A DNA stretch of 64,000 nt from Sphaerisporangium flaviroseum (lineage in GTDB: Bacteria; Actinomycetota; Actinomycetes; Streptosporangiales; Streptosporangiaceae): contig NZ_BAAAZR010000008.1 of the NCBI RefSeq assembly GCF_039537005.1, positions 1-64,000 on the forward strand. Reading direction: 5' to 3'. A program made the translations under genes and the position numbers. Positions 1 through 8,903 of the stretch are shown in pieces. The notes beneath the pieces were generated by a model, which made no database searches, had not been told where the DNA came from, and was given only the letters and a program-made list of their open reading frames with translations. How positions within the stretch are numbered: position 1 is the stretch's first letter; the number at the start of each line of letters is the position of its first letter.

Positions 1-95
1 CCGAACCCCTTTTCACCGTCCAGGTCCCCCTCGTCATGTCCGCCGAGCACCTCGTCGTTGGCCACCGCCTGCAACGGTTCGTCGTCATCCTTTGA
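1..95 (+). CDS. 3' end of an unidentified gene (partial)
   Basis: The frame beginning at base 3 is open from the window edge to a TGA at 93-95 and ends in the residues RLQRFVVIL. About 25 of its 30 codons have G or C in the third position, the signature of real genes in this DNA. The other plus frames do not show this. Only the last 30 residues are present and no family can be recognised. The downstream hairpin at 132-155 could end its transcript. Confidence 0.5.
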   Translation, partial: EPLFTVQVPLVMSAEHLVVGHRLQRFVVIL

Positions 96-131
96 CACGG
101 CCTCAATGGCTGGCGTCCAACCACCCCAGCC

Positions 132-155
132 GGGAGCCGGCGGGCTCCCGCCGGC
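132..155 (+). terminator. GC-rich hairpin, possible terminator
   Basis: Bases 136-144 (GCCGGCGGG) and 147-155 (CCCGCCGGC) are perfect inverted arms, 37 bp after the stop of the partial gene. No T-run follows. Such hairpins can terminate in actinobacteria, but this is only suggestive. Confidence 0.25.
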
Positions 156-189
156 AGTGGTGAGCAATCGATCAACAAGCTCCGGCCAG

Positions 190-695
190 AAGGGGCCCCG
201 GCTCACCCACCCGCCCCCAGGTTTCCCGCCGTAAACGGCGCCGGATTCGCCGCCCCGCTTCCCCCCGCGTCGGCGCCGCACCACACCACCCGGGCACCGG
301 AGGTAATCCGCGCCCTGGGTCCGTCGACCTGAGCCTCAGCGAGCATGAACCCATGGAATGGCTTGGTGAGGAACCCATGAAATGGTTCGGCGAGAATGGG
401 CCCCGGCTCACCCACCCACCCCCAGGTGGCCCGCCGCACAACGGCGCCGGATTCGCCGCCCCGCCTCCCGCCGCATCGGCGCCGCACCACACCACCCGGG
501 CACCGGAGGTAATCCGCGCCCGCGGGCCGTCGACCCGAGCCTCAGCGAGCATGAACCGGTGGAATGGTTCGGCAAGGAACTCATGGAATGGTTCGGCGAG
601 AATGGGCCCCGGCTCACCCGCCCACCCCCGTTTCCCGCCGTAAACGGCGCCGGATTCGCCGCCCCGCTTCCCGCCGCATCGGCGCCGGCTAAAGG
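190..695 (+). repeat. Forward half of a head-to-head degenerate repeat array (three copies)
   Basis: Three copies of a unit of about 205 bp can be aligned on the landmark GGGGCCCCGGCTCACCC, found near 193, 398 and 604; the third is truncated near 695. Each unit carries a GCCGTAAACGGC or related core, a segment beginning GCCGCACCACACCACCCGGG, and then AGCCTCAGCGAGCATGAACC. The first two copies also carry 24-bp subrepeats of the type CATGGAATGGTTCGGCGAGG. The spacings (205 and 206) are not multiples of three, so the open frames here are accidental. I take the region to be non-coding. Confidence 0.8.
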
Positions 696-837
696 TCTAC
701 CGGGCGCCGGTTGGGAAGTCCCGCATGGAACGGGGACTACCGGCCGCGAGCCCATCGCGACGAGACACGATCGCCAGCACGGATCTTGAAGACGGCCACA
801 GGGATGGATTGTGGTGAGGTCTTGGTGGTGTGGTCGA

Positions 838-1545
838 GGGGACGGGCGCGGATCACGTCCGGTGCCCGGGCCGTGACTTGCGGCGCCGACGCGGCGGGAG
901 GCGGGGCGGTGAATCCGGCGCCGTCTACGGCGAGGAACCAGGGGCGGGTGGGCGAGCCGGGGCCCATTCTCGCCGAACCATTTCATGGGTTCCTCACCAA
1001 GCCATTCCATGAGTTCCTCACCGAACGATTCCACCGGTTCATGCTCGCTGAGGCTCGGGTCGCGGGCGATGCCGGCGCCGATCCCCTCCGCTGCCCGGAC
1101 CTTGAATTGGGGCGCTGAGGCGGTGGGAGGTGTCGCGGTGAAGGTTATGTCGATGCGCGGTGGGGACCGGGGGTGGGTGGGCGAGTCGGGGCCCATTCTC
1201 GCCGACCCTTCGGCATATTCATGCTCGCCGATGGTCGGGTCGCGGCGAAATGCGGGCGTTGATCACCTTCGGCGCCTCGGGTGGTGTGTTGCGGTGCCGA
1301 GGCGGTGGGAGGTGACGCGGTGATCTCGGTGCCGTGGTGCGGCGGGCAACCTGGGGTGGGTGGGTGAGTCGGGGCCCCTTCTGGCCGACCATTCCGGCCG
1401 TTGATGCTCGCCGGTGGTCGGGTTGCGGCTGATGTGGGTGTCGATCACCTCCCCTGCCCGGGCCGTGAATTGCGGCGCCGAGTACGGCGGGCACCCCCGG
1501 GGTGGGCGGGTGAGTCGGGGCCTATTCTGGTCGGCCGTTCTTCCC
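838..1545 (-). repeat. Inverted half of the repeat array (four copies, decaying)
   Basis: The same unit reappears in opposite orientation, with its landmark (GGGCCCATTCTCGCCGA or variants) near 962, 1191, 1374 and 1520. The copy nearest the centre has three 24-bp subrepeats at about 966-1040 and is closest to the forward copies. Copies further right have lost the subrepeats and diverged. The 140 bp between the two halves (696-837) are unique and hold a short hairpin (GTCCC 718-722, GGGAC 733-737). No transposase or integrase is present. The array stops about 70 bp before the end of the next gene. Confidence 0.75.
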
Positions 1546-1613
1546 AGCGGTTCTTGTCGTTCTCACCGCCACAGACCTCACGCCATTTCAGCCTTGACCC
1601 CGACCACGCCGTC

Positions 1614-3080
1614 TTAGGGAAGGATCAAAAGGGCGTCGCCTACGCCGCGTTCGGCGCCGTCGGAGGGGTGGTTGACCACCTTGCCCTTGACGACCATCGC
1701 GCTGGAGCCGCCGCCGTCGAGGTTGATGGCCTGGCGGGCGCCGAGCCAGAGCATCAGCTGCGCGGCCTCGACCATGGAGGCCCCCACGGTGACGCCCGGC
1801 TTACGGCCGTCGACCGTGGCGAGGATCAGCTTGCCCGACTTGGTGACGCCCGCCATGGTGCGAGGATGCCGCCGGAGGATCATGTTCACGTTGGCGTGAC
1901 CGTCGGCCTTGGCGGTGATGCGCTCGTGGCCGTTACGGACCAGGCCGACGCCGCCGCCGATGATGCTGGTTTCGGGGGTGAGCGGGATGCCCTTGCCGGT
2001 GCGCAGGTCCGTCACCTTGGTGGTGACCTTGAGGCTCCACTTCTCCCAAGCGTGCGACCAGACCCAGTCGGCCATGATCCCGGTGCCGTGCAGTACGCGG
2101 GTGCCGCGCGGGACCTTGCCGCCGGCCGGGCGAAGCTCCAGCACCTGGCCCTTGTCGTCCAGGACGGCTTCCGCCCCGTCGTCGGCGGGGGTCTTCGCGC
2201 CATACTCCTCGGTGTAGAGCACGAGCTCGTCCGGCCCGGCCATACGGTTGACGCCGTTGATGGTCGACTTCTCCCCGTCGGAGGAGGTCGCGGTGGTCGT
2301 GCTCTTCACCTCGGTGATGCGCGCGGTGCGGCCCTTGAGTATGAGCGCGCTGCGGCCCACGACGGCTTCGCTCAGCAGGCGGCCGTCGACCACCGAGATG
2401 CCCACCGGCTCGCCTCGGAGGTTCTTCGCGGTGTGGATGTTGAAGAATCCGCCGTTGACCGCGGCGATCGCGCCGACTCGCTTCGCCATCGAGGATGGAG
2501 TCTCCCGTTTGGCGACGTTCGCTCCGATGCTGGCGTGGTAGGAGCCGCGGAAGGCACGGGGGTCGACGGTGAGCACTCGCAGGTTCCACGGGCCGGTGGT
2601 CTGCAGCCCGTCATCCCCGAGGTAGTCGACCTTTGCCTTGATATTGGCATCTTTGAGCTGCTTTACCACCTTTTCGGCCTTGCTGCGCTCTTTCAGAGTC
2701 CATAAGCCGATGCGAGCCGTATAGCCGCTTCCCTCGGGATAGTCGGCTACGCCGGGCCGGGTGAACTGCTGGACGCCTGCCTCGAATCCCGCGCCCCGAG
2801 CCGTTTCCGCCGCGGCCTCCGCCTCCGCCTGGGTGCCGTAATCCTTGCCCTTGATGAGCAGCGACACCGTGTATCCGTCGGTGGGCTTTCCATGGACCAC
2901 CGTGAACAGGTCGATGCCCGCCGCGACCGCCTTCTGCTTCTGGGTGACGGCGCCGGATTGCCCCAGCGGGAAGCTCGCCGTCGGCAGCCTCGAGCTGACC
3001 GAATCCGCGTTCGCCGGTGCGGGGGCGGCGGTCGCGAGCAGCGACAGGGCGGCAAGACCGGCGATGAGGCGACGTGGCAT
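1614..3080 (-). CDS. Secreted phosphodiester glycosidase-family (NAGPA-like) protein with SPOR-like region
   Basis: 488 aa. The chosen ATG at 3080 has a GGGAG ribosome site 7 bases upstream; the frame extends 13 codons further without support. Residues 1-26 form a signal peptide (basic start, hydrophobic core, AxA). Residues about 75-160 look like a SPOR-type repeat region. The C-terminal half matches the phosphodiester glycosidase (DUF2233) fold, with IAAVNGGFFN and the closing INLDGGGSSAMVVKG. Family members remove GlcNAc or act on exopolysaccharide and wall glycans outside the cell. The true substrate is unknown. It is transcribed alone, facing the repeat array. Confidence 0.85.
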   Translation of the reverse strand: MPRRLIAGLAALSLLATAAPAPANADSVSSRLPTASFPLGQSGAVTQKQKAVAAGIDLFTVVHGKPTDGYTVSLLIKGKDYGTQAEAEAAAETARGAGFEAGVQQFTRPGVADYPEGSGYTARIGLWTLKERSKAEKVVKQLKDANIKAKVDYLGDDGLQTTGPWNLRVLTVDPRAFRGSYHASIGANVAKRETPSSMAKRVGAIAAVNGGFFNIHTAKNLRGEPVGISVVDGRLLSEAVVGRSALILKGRTARITEVKSTTTATSSDGEKSTINGVNRMAGPDELVLYTEEYGAKTPADDGAEAVLDDKGQVLELRPAGGKVPRGTRVLHGTGIMADWVWSHAWEKWSLKVTTKVTDLRTGKGIPLTPETSIIGGGVGLVRNGHERITAKADGHANVNMILRRHPRTMAGVTKSGKLILATVDGRKPGVTVGASMVEAAQLMLWLGARQAINLDGGGSSAMVVKGKVVNHPSDGAERGVGDALLILP

Positions 3081-3459
3081 CAAGGGCTCCCGTGGGTGAT
3101 TCAATCCTTGATGCACCATGGTCTTGGCAAGGACTCACCAAGTACGGGTAAACACGCCAACGTCTACGAGAATGTAACCGGCCGTCTTCCCGTGTTCGAA
3201 ACGAGCGGCCACGGTCCGTATTCGCCCAACGCGCCAGGCCAGGCCGCCCGTCACGCCTCTTCCGTTGAGCGCGTCACCGCCTTGCGTCCGGACACGGGTC
3301 GCGGGGTTGGCCGCAAGGGGCTACGTAAATCGGGTCAATAGCCTGGTCATTCCGGGTCAGCGCGCCACGATCGCCTGCGGGGCCCCACAATGCGGCGTTA
3401 CGGTTCGTTAGGCCGCAATCACGGAGTTGGCGGCACACCTTCCTTGAGAGGCACCCGTC
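3081..3459. other. Intergenic, no further gene seen
   Basis: About 380 bp between the divergent glycosidase and small membrane protein genes. It should hold both promoters. A TACATT hexamer on the minus strand near 3174 is a possible -10 for the glycosidase. I see no conserved element or repeat. Confidence 0.4.
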
Positions 3460-3612
3460 ATGGGGCTCAACGTTCTTTTCCTCATAATTCTGGCGAGCAT
3501 GAGCCTTGGCTTCATCGTCGGAGTGATCATGGCCCGCCCCCGCCGTTGGGATGCGTACGTCTGTGCGGACGACGCGGCGCACGCCGAGACAGGCCGAAAA
3601 AGCGGCGCCTGA
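3460..3612 (+). CDS. Small single-pass membrane protein (50 aa)
   Basis: ATG at 3460 is preceded by GAGAGG at a good ribosome-site distance. The 50-residue product has one clear hydrophobic segment (about residues 4-24, LNVLFLIILASMSLGFIVGV), then a basic stop-transfer stretch ARPRRW and a short charged tail. This is the layout of a small inner-membrane protein with the C-terminus inside. Family is not recognised. It is easily missed because it is below usual length cut-offs. It lies between two genes read in the opposite direction, so it has its own promoter. Confidence 0.5.
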   Translation: MGLNVLFLIILASMSLGFIVGVIMARPRRWDAYVCADDAAHAETGRKSGA

Positions 3613-3707
3613 CCGGCCCACCCGTCTGCCCCTGAATGCGGCGCCTGACCGCCCCCCCGCGAGAGCGGAGACGGCCTGTCCGCCCGACCGGCCTGCGCGG
3701 CGCCGGG

Positions 3708-4820
3708 TCACCTCACCAGTTCGGCGAGCCGCTTCCCTTCAAGGCCGTGGACGGTGACACCGTCGGCGCCGGTCATGGTCTGTCCGGCGACCAGGGCGTT
3801 GACGATGGCCTCCTCGGTCGCCTCGATCACGGCGTAGAACAGCGGGTCGATGTGGTCGTCCGCGAGGACCGTCACGTCGAAGGTGCGCGGCGGGTCGGCG
3901 TCGAGCACGTTGGCCGGCAGGTTGCGGTTGGCGGTGGAGAAGCACAGGAAGCCGTCGCCGCTGGAGTTCTCGCCGGCGCCGCCCGTACGGGCGACACCCA
4001 GACCGGCCCGCTGGGCGAGCCTGCGGCACTGGTGGGGAAGCAGCGGCGCGTCGGTGGCGACGATGGCGATGATGGACCCGGCACCCTCGAACTTCGGCGG
4101 CGTGGGTCTCGGCACGTCGTCGAGGCCGCGGCCCACGGGGACGCCGTTGACCGTCAGGCGCTCTCGCGCGCCGTGGTTCGCCTGGACGAGCACGCCGACG
4201 GTGTAGCCGCCGTCCTCCTCGCCCAGAACCCGGGAAGCGGTGCCGATGCCGCCCTTGAAACCGTGGCAGATCATGCCGGTGCCGCCGCCGACCCCGCCCT
4301 CGGCGACCGGCCCGGTCGAGGCGGCGTGATAGGCCGCCTTCACGTGCTCGGTCCTGACGTGCCGGCCGTCGATGTCGTTCAGCGTGCCGTCCCAGGTCTC
4401 GCCGACCACCGGCAGAGACCAGGCCTGCCGGCCCTTGCCCAGGGACGCCACCTCGATCTCCACGAGGGCGTCGCGGACCACGCCCACCGAGGCGGTGTTG
4501 GTCAGCCCGATGGGTGAGCCGAGTATGCCGAACTCGTCGAGGAAGGCCATGCCGGTGATCTCGCCGTTGCCGTTCAGCCAGTGGTAGCCCGCGTACACCG
4601 GTTCGTCGAACGCCGAACCGCCATGCGGCAGTACCACCGTGACGCCCGTGCGCACCGGGCCCTGCCCGACGACGCGGGCCCCGTCGCCGTGGATGAGGGT
4701 GGTGTGGCCCACCCGGACCCCCGCGACGTCGGTGATGGCGTTGTGCGATCCGGGGGTGCCGGTGCCGATCACGATGCCGTGGTCACGTGCCCGCATGGCG
4801 GTGACGTCGCCGAGGCTCAA
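3708..4820 (-). CDS. P1 family (DmpA/BapA-type) N-terminal nucleophile peptidase
   Basis: 370 aa, the normal family length. The N-terminus (DHGIVIGTGTPGSHNAITDVAG) and the motif GENSSGDGFLCFS are typical. In DmpA-type enzymes the precursor cleaves itself before the serine of SSGD, and that serine becomes the nucleophile of an aminopeptidase or beta-peptidyl aminopeptidase. I chose the TTG at 4820 because AAGGGAG lies 6 bases before it and the TTGA overlaps the stop of the PucR gene. An ATG at 4796 has no ribosome site. The coupling suggests that PucR controls the peptidase. The peptide substrate is unknown. Confidence 0.88.
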   Translation of the reverse strand: MSLGDVTAMRARDHGIVIGTGTPGSHNAITDVAGVRVGHTTLIHGDGARVVGQGPVRTGVTVVLPHGGSAFDEPVYAGYHWLNGNGEITGMAFLDEFGILGSPIGLTNTASVGVVRDALVEIEVASLGKGRQAWSLPVVGETWDGTLNDIDGRHVRTEHVKAAYHAASTGPVAEGGVGGGTGMICHGFKGGIGTASRVLGEEDGGYTVGVLVQANHGARERLTVNGVPVGRGLDDVPRPTPPKFEGAGSIIAIVATDAPLLPHQCRRLAQRAGLGVARTGGAGENSSGDGFLCFSTANRNLPANVLDADPPRTFDVTVLADDHIDPLFYAVIEATEEAIVNALVAGQTMTGADGVTVHGLEGKRLAELVR

Positions 4821-6427
4821 CGGCTCTCCCTTCGGAACGACTCCAGCGCCAGCAGGGCGACGTGGAGTGACAGGCAGGAGTCGACGTCGTCGAGATCGGT
4901 GTCGAGGATGCGCTCGAGGCGGCGGAGCCTGTCGTAGAAGGCCGGCCGTGACAGGTGGGCGCGCTGGGCGGCGACGGCCTTGTTGCGCCCGGCGTCAAGG
5001 TAGGTGCGCAGGATGCCGGTCAGGTCGCCACCGCGGTGGGCGTCGTGGGCGAGCAGGGGCCCCAGCTCGCGTTCGGCGAAGGTCTGCAGCCGGGCGTCGT
5101 CCCGGAGCAGGTGGAGCAGGCCGCGGAGCCGCAGGTCGGGCAGCCGGTAGAACGGACGCCGGTCGGGCTGGCGCGCGGCGGCCTCGGCGACCTGCTCGGC
5201 CTCGAGGAAGCTGCGGCGTACGTCCCGGATGGAGTCGACGACGGAGCCGGCGGCAAGGACGAAGGGGGCGGCGAAGGCCGTACGGAGCCGGTCGGCGAGG
5301 GCGGTGAGGGCGCCCTCGGCCAGCGTGCGGGGCGGCAGGGGAAGCAGGACGCCGATGCGGTTCTGGTCGAGCGCGCCTACGAGGGCGGGCAGCCTGGCGT
5401 CGCGGCAGGCGGCGGCCGTGGCCTCGGCCAGCTCGCCGAGCTGGGCCTGGAGGTTGAGCGCCGTCTCATTGGAGTCGGTGAGCCGGAGCACCACGCTGAT
5501 CAGCTTCCGGCCGGTGAGCGGGACGCCGACGGCGCGGGCGCGGGCCGCCGCCTCCTCCGGGTCGGAGTAGGCGTGGGTCAGGATGCCGGTGATGATCGTG
5601 CCGTGGGCCTGCCGCTCGAGGCTCTCCTGGTGGCGTTCGAGCAGCCGGCCGAGCGCCAGCGTGGTCGCGGCCCGCTCGGCGAGCACGATGTCGCGTGGCC
5701 CGGGCGTCGCCTCGCAGATCAGGATGAGCCGCCCCCAGTCGTGGCCACGCGCGCCGACCATGGTCACCAGCCAACCGGACGACGGGTCGTAGGCGGTGCG
5801 CTCATGTGGGGCCACCGCGCGCGACCGGGTCTCCCAGTTGGCCAGGAGCATGCCGGTGTCGCGGCCCGCGAACTCGCAGGCGAGGACCTGGTGCGCCAGG
5901 TTCTCCAGGAGCACCGGCCGGGCCGACAGGCGGGAGACCTGGCTCAGCACCTCGGCGGGCGAGGCCCCCTCGACCGACAGCTCGGTGAACACCTCGTGGA
6001 GCTGCTCGGAGGCGCGCAGCTCCTCCAACTGGATGTCGATGATGCGGGCGTGCACCGACTCGGTGATCTGCACGAAAGGCGTCTCGCGGGCGAGCGTGAC
6101 CAGCGGGAGGCCGTGGGTCTCCGCCGACTCGACGACCGCACGCGGCAACTCCTTGATGAACCTGCGGCCCAGCTCGACGATGAGCCCGGAGGCGCCCACG
6201 GAGGCCAGGTCGGCGATGTAGTCGGCCAGCTTGTCGGGCTCGTCGGGGAGGGCGACGCCGGTGGTGAGGATGAGCTCGCCGCCGCGTAGCAGGTGTGCGA
6301 TGTCGCTGACCTCCCCGACATGCACCCAGCGCACGCGCGTGTCCAGCCGATCGGCACCCGCGACCACTTGCGGGCTGCCTCGACGGACGGCGTCCAGTGC
6401 CAGGACGTCGCTGAGGGTCGGTAGCAT
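4817..6427 (-). CDS. PucR-family transcriptional regulator
   Basis: 536 aa. The N-terminal PucR domain (residues 1-120, starting LPTLSDVLALDAVRRG and containing GELILTTGVAL) is followed by a GGDEF-like middle region. The C-terminal HTH_30 domain (about 465-525) has the AAQRAHLSRPAFYDRLRRLE helix pair. PucR proteins sense small metabolites, classically in purine breakdown and amine or amino-acid use. The ATG at 6427 has no ribosome site but lies 7 bases from a TAGGCT -10, so it is probably leaderless. The stop overlaps the start of the P1 peptidase, making a two-gene operon. Confidence 0.9.
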   Translation of the reverse strand: MLPTLSDVLALDAVRRGSPQVVAGADRLDTRVRWVHVGEVSDIAHLLRGGELILTTGVALPDEPDKLADYIADLASVGASGLIVELGRRFIKELPRAVVESAETHGLPLVTLARETPFVQITESVHARIIDIQLEELRASEQLHEVFTELSVEGASPAEVLSQVSRLSARPVLLENLAHQVLACEFAGRDTGMLLANWETRSRAVAPHERTAYDPSSGWLVTMVGARGHDWGRLILICEATPGPRDIVLAERAATTLALGRLLERHQESLERQAHGTIITGILTHAYSDPEEAAARARAVGVPLTGRKLISVVLRLTDSNETALNLQAQLGELAEATAAACRDARLPALVGALDQNRIGVLLPLPPRTLAEGALTALADRLRTAFAAPFVLAAGSVVDSIRDVRRSFLEAEQVAEAAARQPDRRPFYRLPDLRLRGLLHLLRDDARLQTFAERELGPLLAHDAHRGGDLTGILRTYLDAGRNKAVAAQRAHLSRPAFYDRLRRLERILDTDLDDVDSCLSLHVALLALESFRRESR

Positions 6428-6434
6428 ATGTCCG

Positions 6435-6440
6435 AGCCTA
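6435..6440 (-). promoter_or_regulatory. -10 element (TAGGCT) for leaderless pucR
   Basis: On the minus strand TAGGCT is followed by 7 bases and then the ATG at 6427, with no ribosome site. This spacing puts transcription start at or next to the start codon. No clear -35 is seen. Confidence 0.5.
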
Positions 6441-6571
6441 GCCGATCAATATGTAAGACCGACCTCTCACTACCTGACACACTGTCGAGTCCGGGCCGGT
6501 CGCCGGCAGAGGTCTTCACGATGGTCAGCGGTGGTCGGTGGTGGTGGACCGCCGATCGGTGGTGACGATGC

Positions 6572-7300
6572 TCAGCGCTGGCGGAGCCGGGCCTCCAGGC
6601 CGTCGAGCATGGACACCAGGCCGAAGTCGAAGCAGAGGTTCCGCGACGTCGTCATGTCGACGTTCTCGAAGCTCTTGTAGCGGGCCAGCAACTCGGGATA
6701 GTCGGCGGCGGCGACCTGCATCTGGGGGCGCATGCTCTCCATCCATGCCTCGGTGTCCACGTTCGCGCGGCCGATGGTGTTCATCCAGCTCACTTCCGGC
6801 ATCGTGGCGCCGAGGGTGTAGGCCAGGACGGCGGAGACGGCGTGGTCAAGGCTCATGCCGGAGAAGCCGGCGAGCTCGAACGCCTTCGTCAGCTTGTCGG
6901 CGGCGGCGAGGGCGTTCGGTCCGAGGCTGGGCATCGAGCCGACGAGCGTGACCGACCAGGGATGGTTGATCATCGCGCCGCGCAGGCCGTAGGCGAACAC
7001 CGCGGCCACGTCGCGCCAGCCGTACTCGGCCGGGACGGGAACCCGCGCTTCGGCGTAGACCTCGTCGAGCACGAGCTCCAGCAGCTCCTCCTTGTTGGCC
7101 ACGTGCCAGTAGATGCTGGTGGCCCCTGAACCGAGCCGGGCGCCGAGCCTGCGCATGCTGAGCGCCTCCAGGCCTTCCGCGTCGAGCAGCTCCAGCGCGG
7201 CCCGGACGATCTGGTCGCGGCTGAGCGCAGGCTGCTCCCGGGCGCGCTTCGGCGCGGGTTCGCGGGCCCAGACCGAGGTGAACCGGGGCTTACCAGGCAC
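6572..7300 (-). CDS. TetR/AcrR-family regulator of the adjacent MFS exporter
   Basis: 242 aa from the GTG at 7300, which has AAGGAG 9 bases upstream. An upstream in-frame ATG would lie inside the divergent promoter. The HTH is near residues 27-75 (RRLGARLGSGATSIYWHVANKEEL), and the ligand domain follows, of the TetR C-terminal type common in drug-pump repressors. It is divergent from a 14-helix exporter. The inverted repeat at 7336-7373 between them is a plausible operator, so repression of pump and self is likely. Ligand unknown. Confidence 0.9.
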   Translation of the reverse strand: MPGKPRFTSVWAREPAPKRAREQPALSRDQIVRAALELLDAEGLEALSMRRLGARLGSGATSIYWHVANKEELLELVLDEVYAEARVPVPAEYGWRDVAAVFAYGLRGAMINHPWSVTLVGSMPSLGPNALAAADKLTKAFELAGFSGMSLDHAVSAVLAYTLGATMPEVSWMNTIGRANVDTEAWMESMRPQMQVAAADYPELLARYKSFENVDMTTSRNLCFDFGLVSMLDGLEARLRQR

Positions 7301-7335
7301 GTGAGAATCTCCTTCGTTCGCCCAAGGATAAATCT

Positions 7336-7373
7336 CTCGCACACCGTCCGAGTACTATCGTACGCTGTGCGAG
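7336..7373. promoter_or_regulatory. Candidate TetR operator overlapping the MFS promoter
   Basis: CTCGCACA (7336-7343) and TGTGCGAG (7366-7373) are perfect inverted arms whose starts are 30 bp apart, about three helical turns. Between them TACTAT (7353-7358) is a good -10 for the exporter, 8 bases before the GTG at 7367. A dimer, or pair of dimers, bound here would block both divergent genes. Confidence 0.6.
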
Positions 7374-8893
7374 TGAACTCGAATGGTGTACGAGAAGAGA
7401 GCGGCGACACGGGGACCAAAGATCCCCGGCGGTGGTGGATCCTCGGGGTACTGTGCCTGAGCCTGCTGGTGCTCGTCGTCGACAACACGGTGCTGAACCT
7501 CGCGATCCCCTCCCTCGTCAGGGAGCTCGGGGCCGGGCCGGCGGACGTCCAGTGGATCATCGACGCCTACATCCTGGTCTTCGCCGGCCTCCTGCTCACG
7601 GCGGGAAGCCTCTCCGACCGGTACGGGCGGCGGCGCTTCCTGATCATCGGGCTCGCCCTGTTCGGCGGGGCCTCGGTCGTGGCGATGCTCGCCCAGGAAC
7701 CGTGGCAGCTGATCGGCGCCCGCGCGCTCATGGGCGTGGGCGGGTCGTTCCTGATGCCGAGCACGCTGTCGATCCTGGTCACTGTGTTCGACGACTCCGA
7801 GCGCCGCAAGGCCATCGCGGCCTGGAGCGCGGTCGCCATGGTCGGCGTGATCGTGGGGCCGACACTTGGCGGCTTCCTGCTGGAGCACTACTGGTGGGGC
7901 TCGGTGTTCCTGCTGAACGTGCCGATCGCCGCCGTCGCCATCCTGGCCGCGGTGCTGCTGATGCCCGAGTCCCGCGCCCCGGCCCGCCGTACGGACCCCC
8001 TCGGCGCGCTGCTGTCCACGGTGGGCATGACCGCGCTGGTCTACGTGGTCATCGCGGCGCCCCGCGAGGGATGGACCTCCCCCCGGGCGCTGGTCGCGAT
8101 GGCCGTGGGCGTGGTGGCGCTCACGGGGTTCGTACTCTGGGAGCGACGGTCGGACCATCCGATGCTGCCGCTGTCACTGTTCCGCGACCGGAACTTCAGC
8201 GGCGCGTCGTTCTCGATCGTGCTGATGTCCTTCGGCACGGGGGCGCTGCTGCTGATGCTCACCCAGTATCTGCAGTTCGTGCTGGGCTACGGGCCCATGA
8301 AGGCGGGTCTCGCGCTGCTGCCGTACGCGGTCGCGGCGGCGGTGTTCAACGGGGTCGGCGCCGGGCTGGGGCAGCGGGTCAGCAACCGCGTGCTGATCGC
8401 GCTGGGCTTGCTGGTGCTGGCCGGAGGGTTCGTGGTGCTGGCGCTCATCGATCCGTCCGACGGGTACGGCATGCTCATCACCGGCCTGCTGATCATGGGG
8501 GTCGGCGGCGGCCTGGCGGGACCGGCCGCGTACGCGACGCTGATGGGCGCGGTGCCGCAGGAGCACGCGGGCGTCGGCTCGGCGCTCAACGACACCGTGC
8601 AGCAGGTCGGCATGGCGCTGAGTGTGGCGATCCTCGGCAGCGTGCTCGCCGGGGTCTACACCGCCCGGATGCCCGAGAGCGCTCCGGCCGCGGCCAGGGA
8701 CTCGATCGGCGCCGCCATCGAGTTGGGAGATCCGGGCCTGGCGAGGACGGCGAGGGACGCCTTCGTGTCCGCGATGTCGCTCGGGTCGTGGGTCGGCGTC
8801 GCGTTCACGGTCGCCGCCGCGGCGCTCGCCTTCACGGTCCTGCGGCCTCGTACGGCCCCCGTGGCCGAGCCGCAGCCCCAGCCCGTCGCGTGA
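7367..8893 (+). CDS. MFS drug exporter, DHA2/EmrB-QacA type (14 TM)
   Basis: 508 aa, the size of 14-helix proton/drug antiporters. The start of helix 1 (WWILGVLCLSLLVLVVDNTV) leads to the D-x-T-V motif of this family. GSLSDRYGRRR is motif A between helices 2 and 3. The antiporter motif C region is GVIVGPTLGGF. I place the start at GTG 7367 as a leaderless gene, because a TACTAT -10 ends 8 bases before it and no ribosome site exists. The frame remains open upstream but enters the tetR promoter. Paired with a divergent TetR repressor. Substrate unknown. Confidence 0.9.
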   Translation: MRVNSNGVREESGDTGTKDPRRWWILGVLCLSLLVLVVDNTVLNLAIPSLVRELGAGPADVQWIIDAYILVFAGLLLTAGSLSDRYGRRRFLIIGLALFGGASVVAMLAQEPWQLIGARALMGVGGSFLMPSTLSILVTVFDDSERRKAIAAWSAVAMVGVIVGPTLGGFLLEHYWWGSVFLLNVPIAAVAILAAVLLMPESRAPARRTDPLGALLSTVGMTALVYVVIAAPREGWTSPRALVAMAVGVVALTGFVLWERRSDHPMLPLSLFRDRNFSGASFSIVLMSFGTGALLLMLTQYLQFVLGYGPMKAGLALLPYAVAAAVFNGVGAGLGQRVSNRVLIALGLLVLAGGFVVLALIDPSDGYGMLITGLLIMGVGGGLAGPAAYATLMGAVPQEHAGVGSALNDTVQQVGMALSVAILGSVLAGVYTARMPESAPAAARDSIGAAIELGDPGLARTARDAFVSAMSLGSWVGVAFTVAAAALAFTVLRPRTAPVAEPQPQPVA

Positions 8894-8903
8894 CCCTGAG
8901 AAT

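Noticed and set aside
718..737. Hairpin in the centre of the repeat array considered as a CRISPR repeat or att site
   Set aside because: It occurs once only, with no spacer pattern, cas gene, integrase or duplicated flank.
408..1196. Long open frames across the repeat array in several frames
   Set aside because: Unit spacing is 205 or 206 bp, so the same repeat would be read in different frames. There is no consistent codon bias or ribosome site.
190..1545. Repeat array as an insertion sequence or integron
   Set aside because: No transposase or integrase frame and no target duplication are visible.
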